Below, one piece after another: positions 6,653-7,805 of a stretch of DNA of 7,805 bases. Numbering within the stretch: the first letter of the stretch is position 1; the number at the start of each line of letters is the position of its first letter. The notes beneath the pieces are model-generated. The model saw nothing but the letters and a program-made list of their open reading frames with translations. It ran no database searches and was not told the origin of the DNA. The translations under genes were made by a program, and so were the position numbers. The stretch lies in NCBI GenBank assembly GCA_017998095.1, contig JAGODU010000182.1:1-7805 (forward strand). The letters run 5' to 3'. The DNA is from Prolixibacteraceae bacterium (GTDB taxonomy: Bacteria > Bacteroidota > Bacteroidia > Bacteroidales > Prolixibacteraceae).

Positions 6653-6690
6653 CCCAGTCAATTTAATTTTATTAAACAACCCAGTCAATT
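6651..6690 (+). repeat. 13-bp direct repeat AACCCAGTCAATT
   Basis: Exact copies at 6651-6663 and 6678-6690, 27 bp apart, with partly similar AT-rich sequence after each. The first copy overlaps the regulator's TAA stop (6650-6652). It is probably a small tandem duplication of the gene end; a binding site is possible. Confidence 0.7.
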
Positions 6691-6735
6691 AATTATTTAA
6701 GCCATGAATTATTTACAAAACAATTTAAAAGTAAG

Positions 6736-7805
6736 ATGACAGGATTAAACCAGAAATTAAAGATCTCTGAAAAAATCGGCTATGCTCTTGGAGATGGAGC
6801 TGCCAACATTGCCTGGAGAGGCGTTGCAACATTCTTGTTTATTTTCTATACTGATGTATTTGGTATAAGTCCGGCAGCAGTTGGAGTACTTATGCTGGTT
6901 GCTCGTTTTGGCGACGGAATTATTGATATTTTGATGGGTATTGTCTGCGACAGGACTAACTCAAAATACGGTAAATTCCGACCATGGATAATGTGGACTG
7001 CCATTCCTTTAGGTATTACCCTTTCTCTATTATTTACTTCTCCTGATTTAAGCCAAACAGGTAAGATAGTATATGCTTATGCTACTTATCTGACTTTCTT
7101 TATAATGTATACGGCCAACAATATTCCTTACGGGGCTTTGATGGCAGTAATGACAGGAGATAATAAAGAAAGAACCACTCTCGGTTCCTACAGAATGGTT
7201 GGTGCTTTTGCAGGAGGTATGCTTGTTCAGGGTGCTCTTTTATTTCTGGTTTCCCATTTTGGTAATATCAATCCTACAATAAATGTTGATAAGATTGAAG
7301 AAAAAAGATATGAAGTGACTGTTTCTACTTCAGAAGACGTAGAAAACGTTAATATCAAAACTAAAGATGGAATAGCATTGTTTTCATGGGCTGATGCTAA
7401 ACCTGAAAATATTACTGATGAACCTACCAAAGGAAAAAGCTTTTCAATGCAGTCAGGACAAGATTATTCTTTCATTGTTGAAGGAGAAGATAACCTTGCA
7501 GCTGAAAAGATTAGAATCATCGATCAGAAAAGAGGATACAGCAATTCAATTTATATTTTATCAATATTCCTCTCATTATTCTTGTTACTGACATTCTTTT
7601 CCACTAAGGAAAGGATACAACCTCCTAAAGAACAAGAGACTAACCTTGGTAAAGATCTGAAAGACCTGATAAGGAATAAACCATGGGTGATATTATTGCT
7701 AATAGGATTGCTGTTTAATGTTTATAATTCTATAAAACAAGGCATTGTAGTTATTTATTTCACTCATTATATGCATAATCAGCTTTTGGCAGCTTCGTAT
7801 ATGGT
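6736..7805 (+). CDS. GPH-family (MelB/XylP-like) sugar:cation symporter, 3' end missing
   Basis: Inner-membrane MFS transporter of the glycoside-pentoside-hexuronide family; 356 codons are seen before the window ends around TM7-TM8. The N-terminus has the family pattern KIGYALGDGAANIAW followed by FLFIFYTDVFGIS. VARFGDGIIDILMG carries D60 and D64, which align with the MelB cation-site Asp55/Asp59. CDRTNSKYGKFRPWI (71-85) is the signature of the TM2-TM3 loop. TANNIPYGALMAVMTGDNKERTTLGSYRM (126-154) is the second conserved block. TM5 is followed by a hydrophilic insertion of about 95 residues (176-270), then TM6 (about 272-290), a cytoplasmic loop, and TM7 starting at KPWVILLL. In MelB this loop is short. 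The ATG at 6736 gives the family N-terminus; an earlier ATG at 6704 is out of frame and ends at once. It lies 83 bp after the regulator with no promoter or terminator visible, so co-transcription is likely. Substrate not determined; a pentose or oligosaccharide is plausible. Confidence 0.92.
   Translation, partial: MTGLNQKLKISEKIGYALGDGAANIAWRGVATFLFIFYTDVFGISPAAVGVLMLVARFGDGIIDILMGIVCDRTNSKYGKFRPWIMWTAIPLGITLSLLFTSPDLSQTGKIVYAYATYLTFFIMYTANNIPYGALMAVMTGDNKERTTLGSYRMVGAFAGGMLVQGALLFLVSHFGNINPTINVDKIEEKRYEVTVSTSEDVENVNIKTKDGIALFSWADAKPENITDEPTKGKSFSMQSGQDYSFIVEGEDNLAAEKIRIIDQKRGYSNSIYILSIFLSLFLLLTFFSTKERIQPPKEQETNLGKDLKDLIRNKPWVILLLIGLLFNVYNSIKQGIVVIYFTHYMHNQLLAASYM

Noticed and set aside
6704..6738. 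ATG at 6704 as a start for the transporter
   Set aside because: It is in another frame and meets TGA after 11 codons. ATG 6736 gives the conserved GPH N-terminus.

Overview
The window looks like a piece of chromosome from an AT-rich member of the Bacteroidota. Three things point there: a C-terminal domain of the type IX secretion (T9SS) sorting type, several matches to the Bacteroidota promoter element TAnnTTTG, and genes without clear Shine-Dalgarno sequences. A free-living or gut Bacteroidales-like polysaccharide user would fit, but I cannot name a genus.

Left part (1-3968): two divergently transcribed genes for secreted proteins share a 415-bp promoter region. The left one (minus strand) runs off the window edge. 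The right one is a 982-residue secreted multidomain protein: signal peptide, an N-terminal domain like those attached to Bacteroidota pectate lyases, four copies of a repeat with an exact 155-codon spacing, a carbohydrate-binding-like beta domain, and a T9SS sorting domain. The left protein carries one copy of the same repeat and resembles repeat 4 most closely. The repeat has conserved Trp/Gln-rich motifs and I do not recognise it as a named family. It is the best candidate for something undescribed here. The shared promoter region holds two related palindromes (GTATTT...AAATAC), one overlapping a likely -7 box.

Middle (3969-5667): a strong intrinsic terminator ends the 982-residue gene. About 50 bp later a promoter-like element and a complete prfC (peptide chain release factor 3, a housekeeping GTPase) follow.

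Right part (5668-7805): a 250-bp regulatory region precedes a transcription factor with a degenerate, probably non-catalytic Nudix domain and a C-terminal winged helix (the NrtR/AraR type). The gene after it encodes a sugar:cation symporter of the GPH family, which runs off the right edge. Three 17-bp palindromes of the form aGTGTAA-N3-TTACACt lie upstream of the regulator. One sits just upstream of the predicted -7 box and one just downstream of it, as expected for an autoregulated sugar-utilisation operon. The transporter has an unusual extracytoplasmic insertion of about 95 residues between TM5 and TM6. Together the regulator and transporter suggest uptake of a sugar, perhaps a pentose, possibly released from polymers bound by the secreted proteins on the left. 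That last link is inference only.
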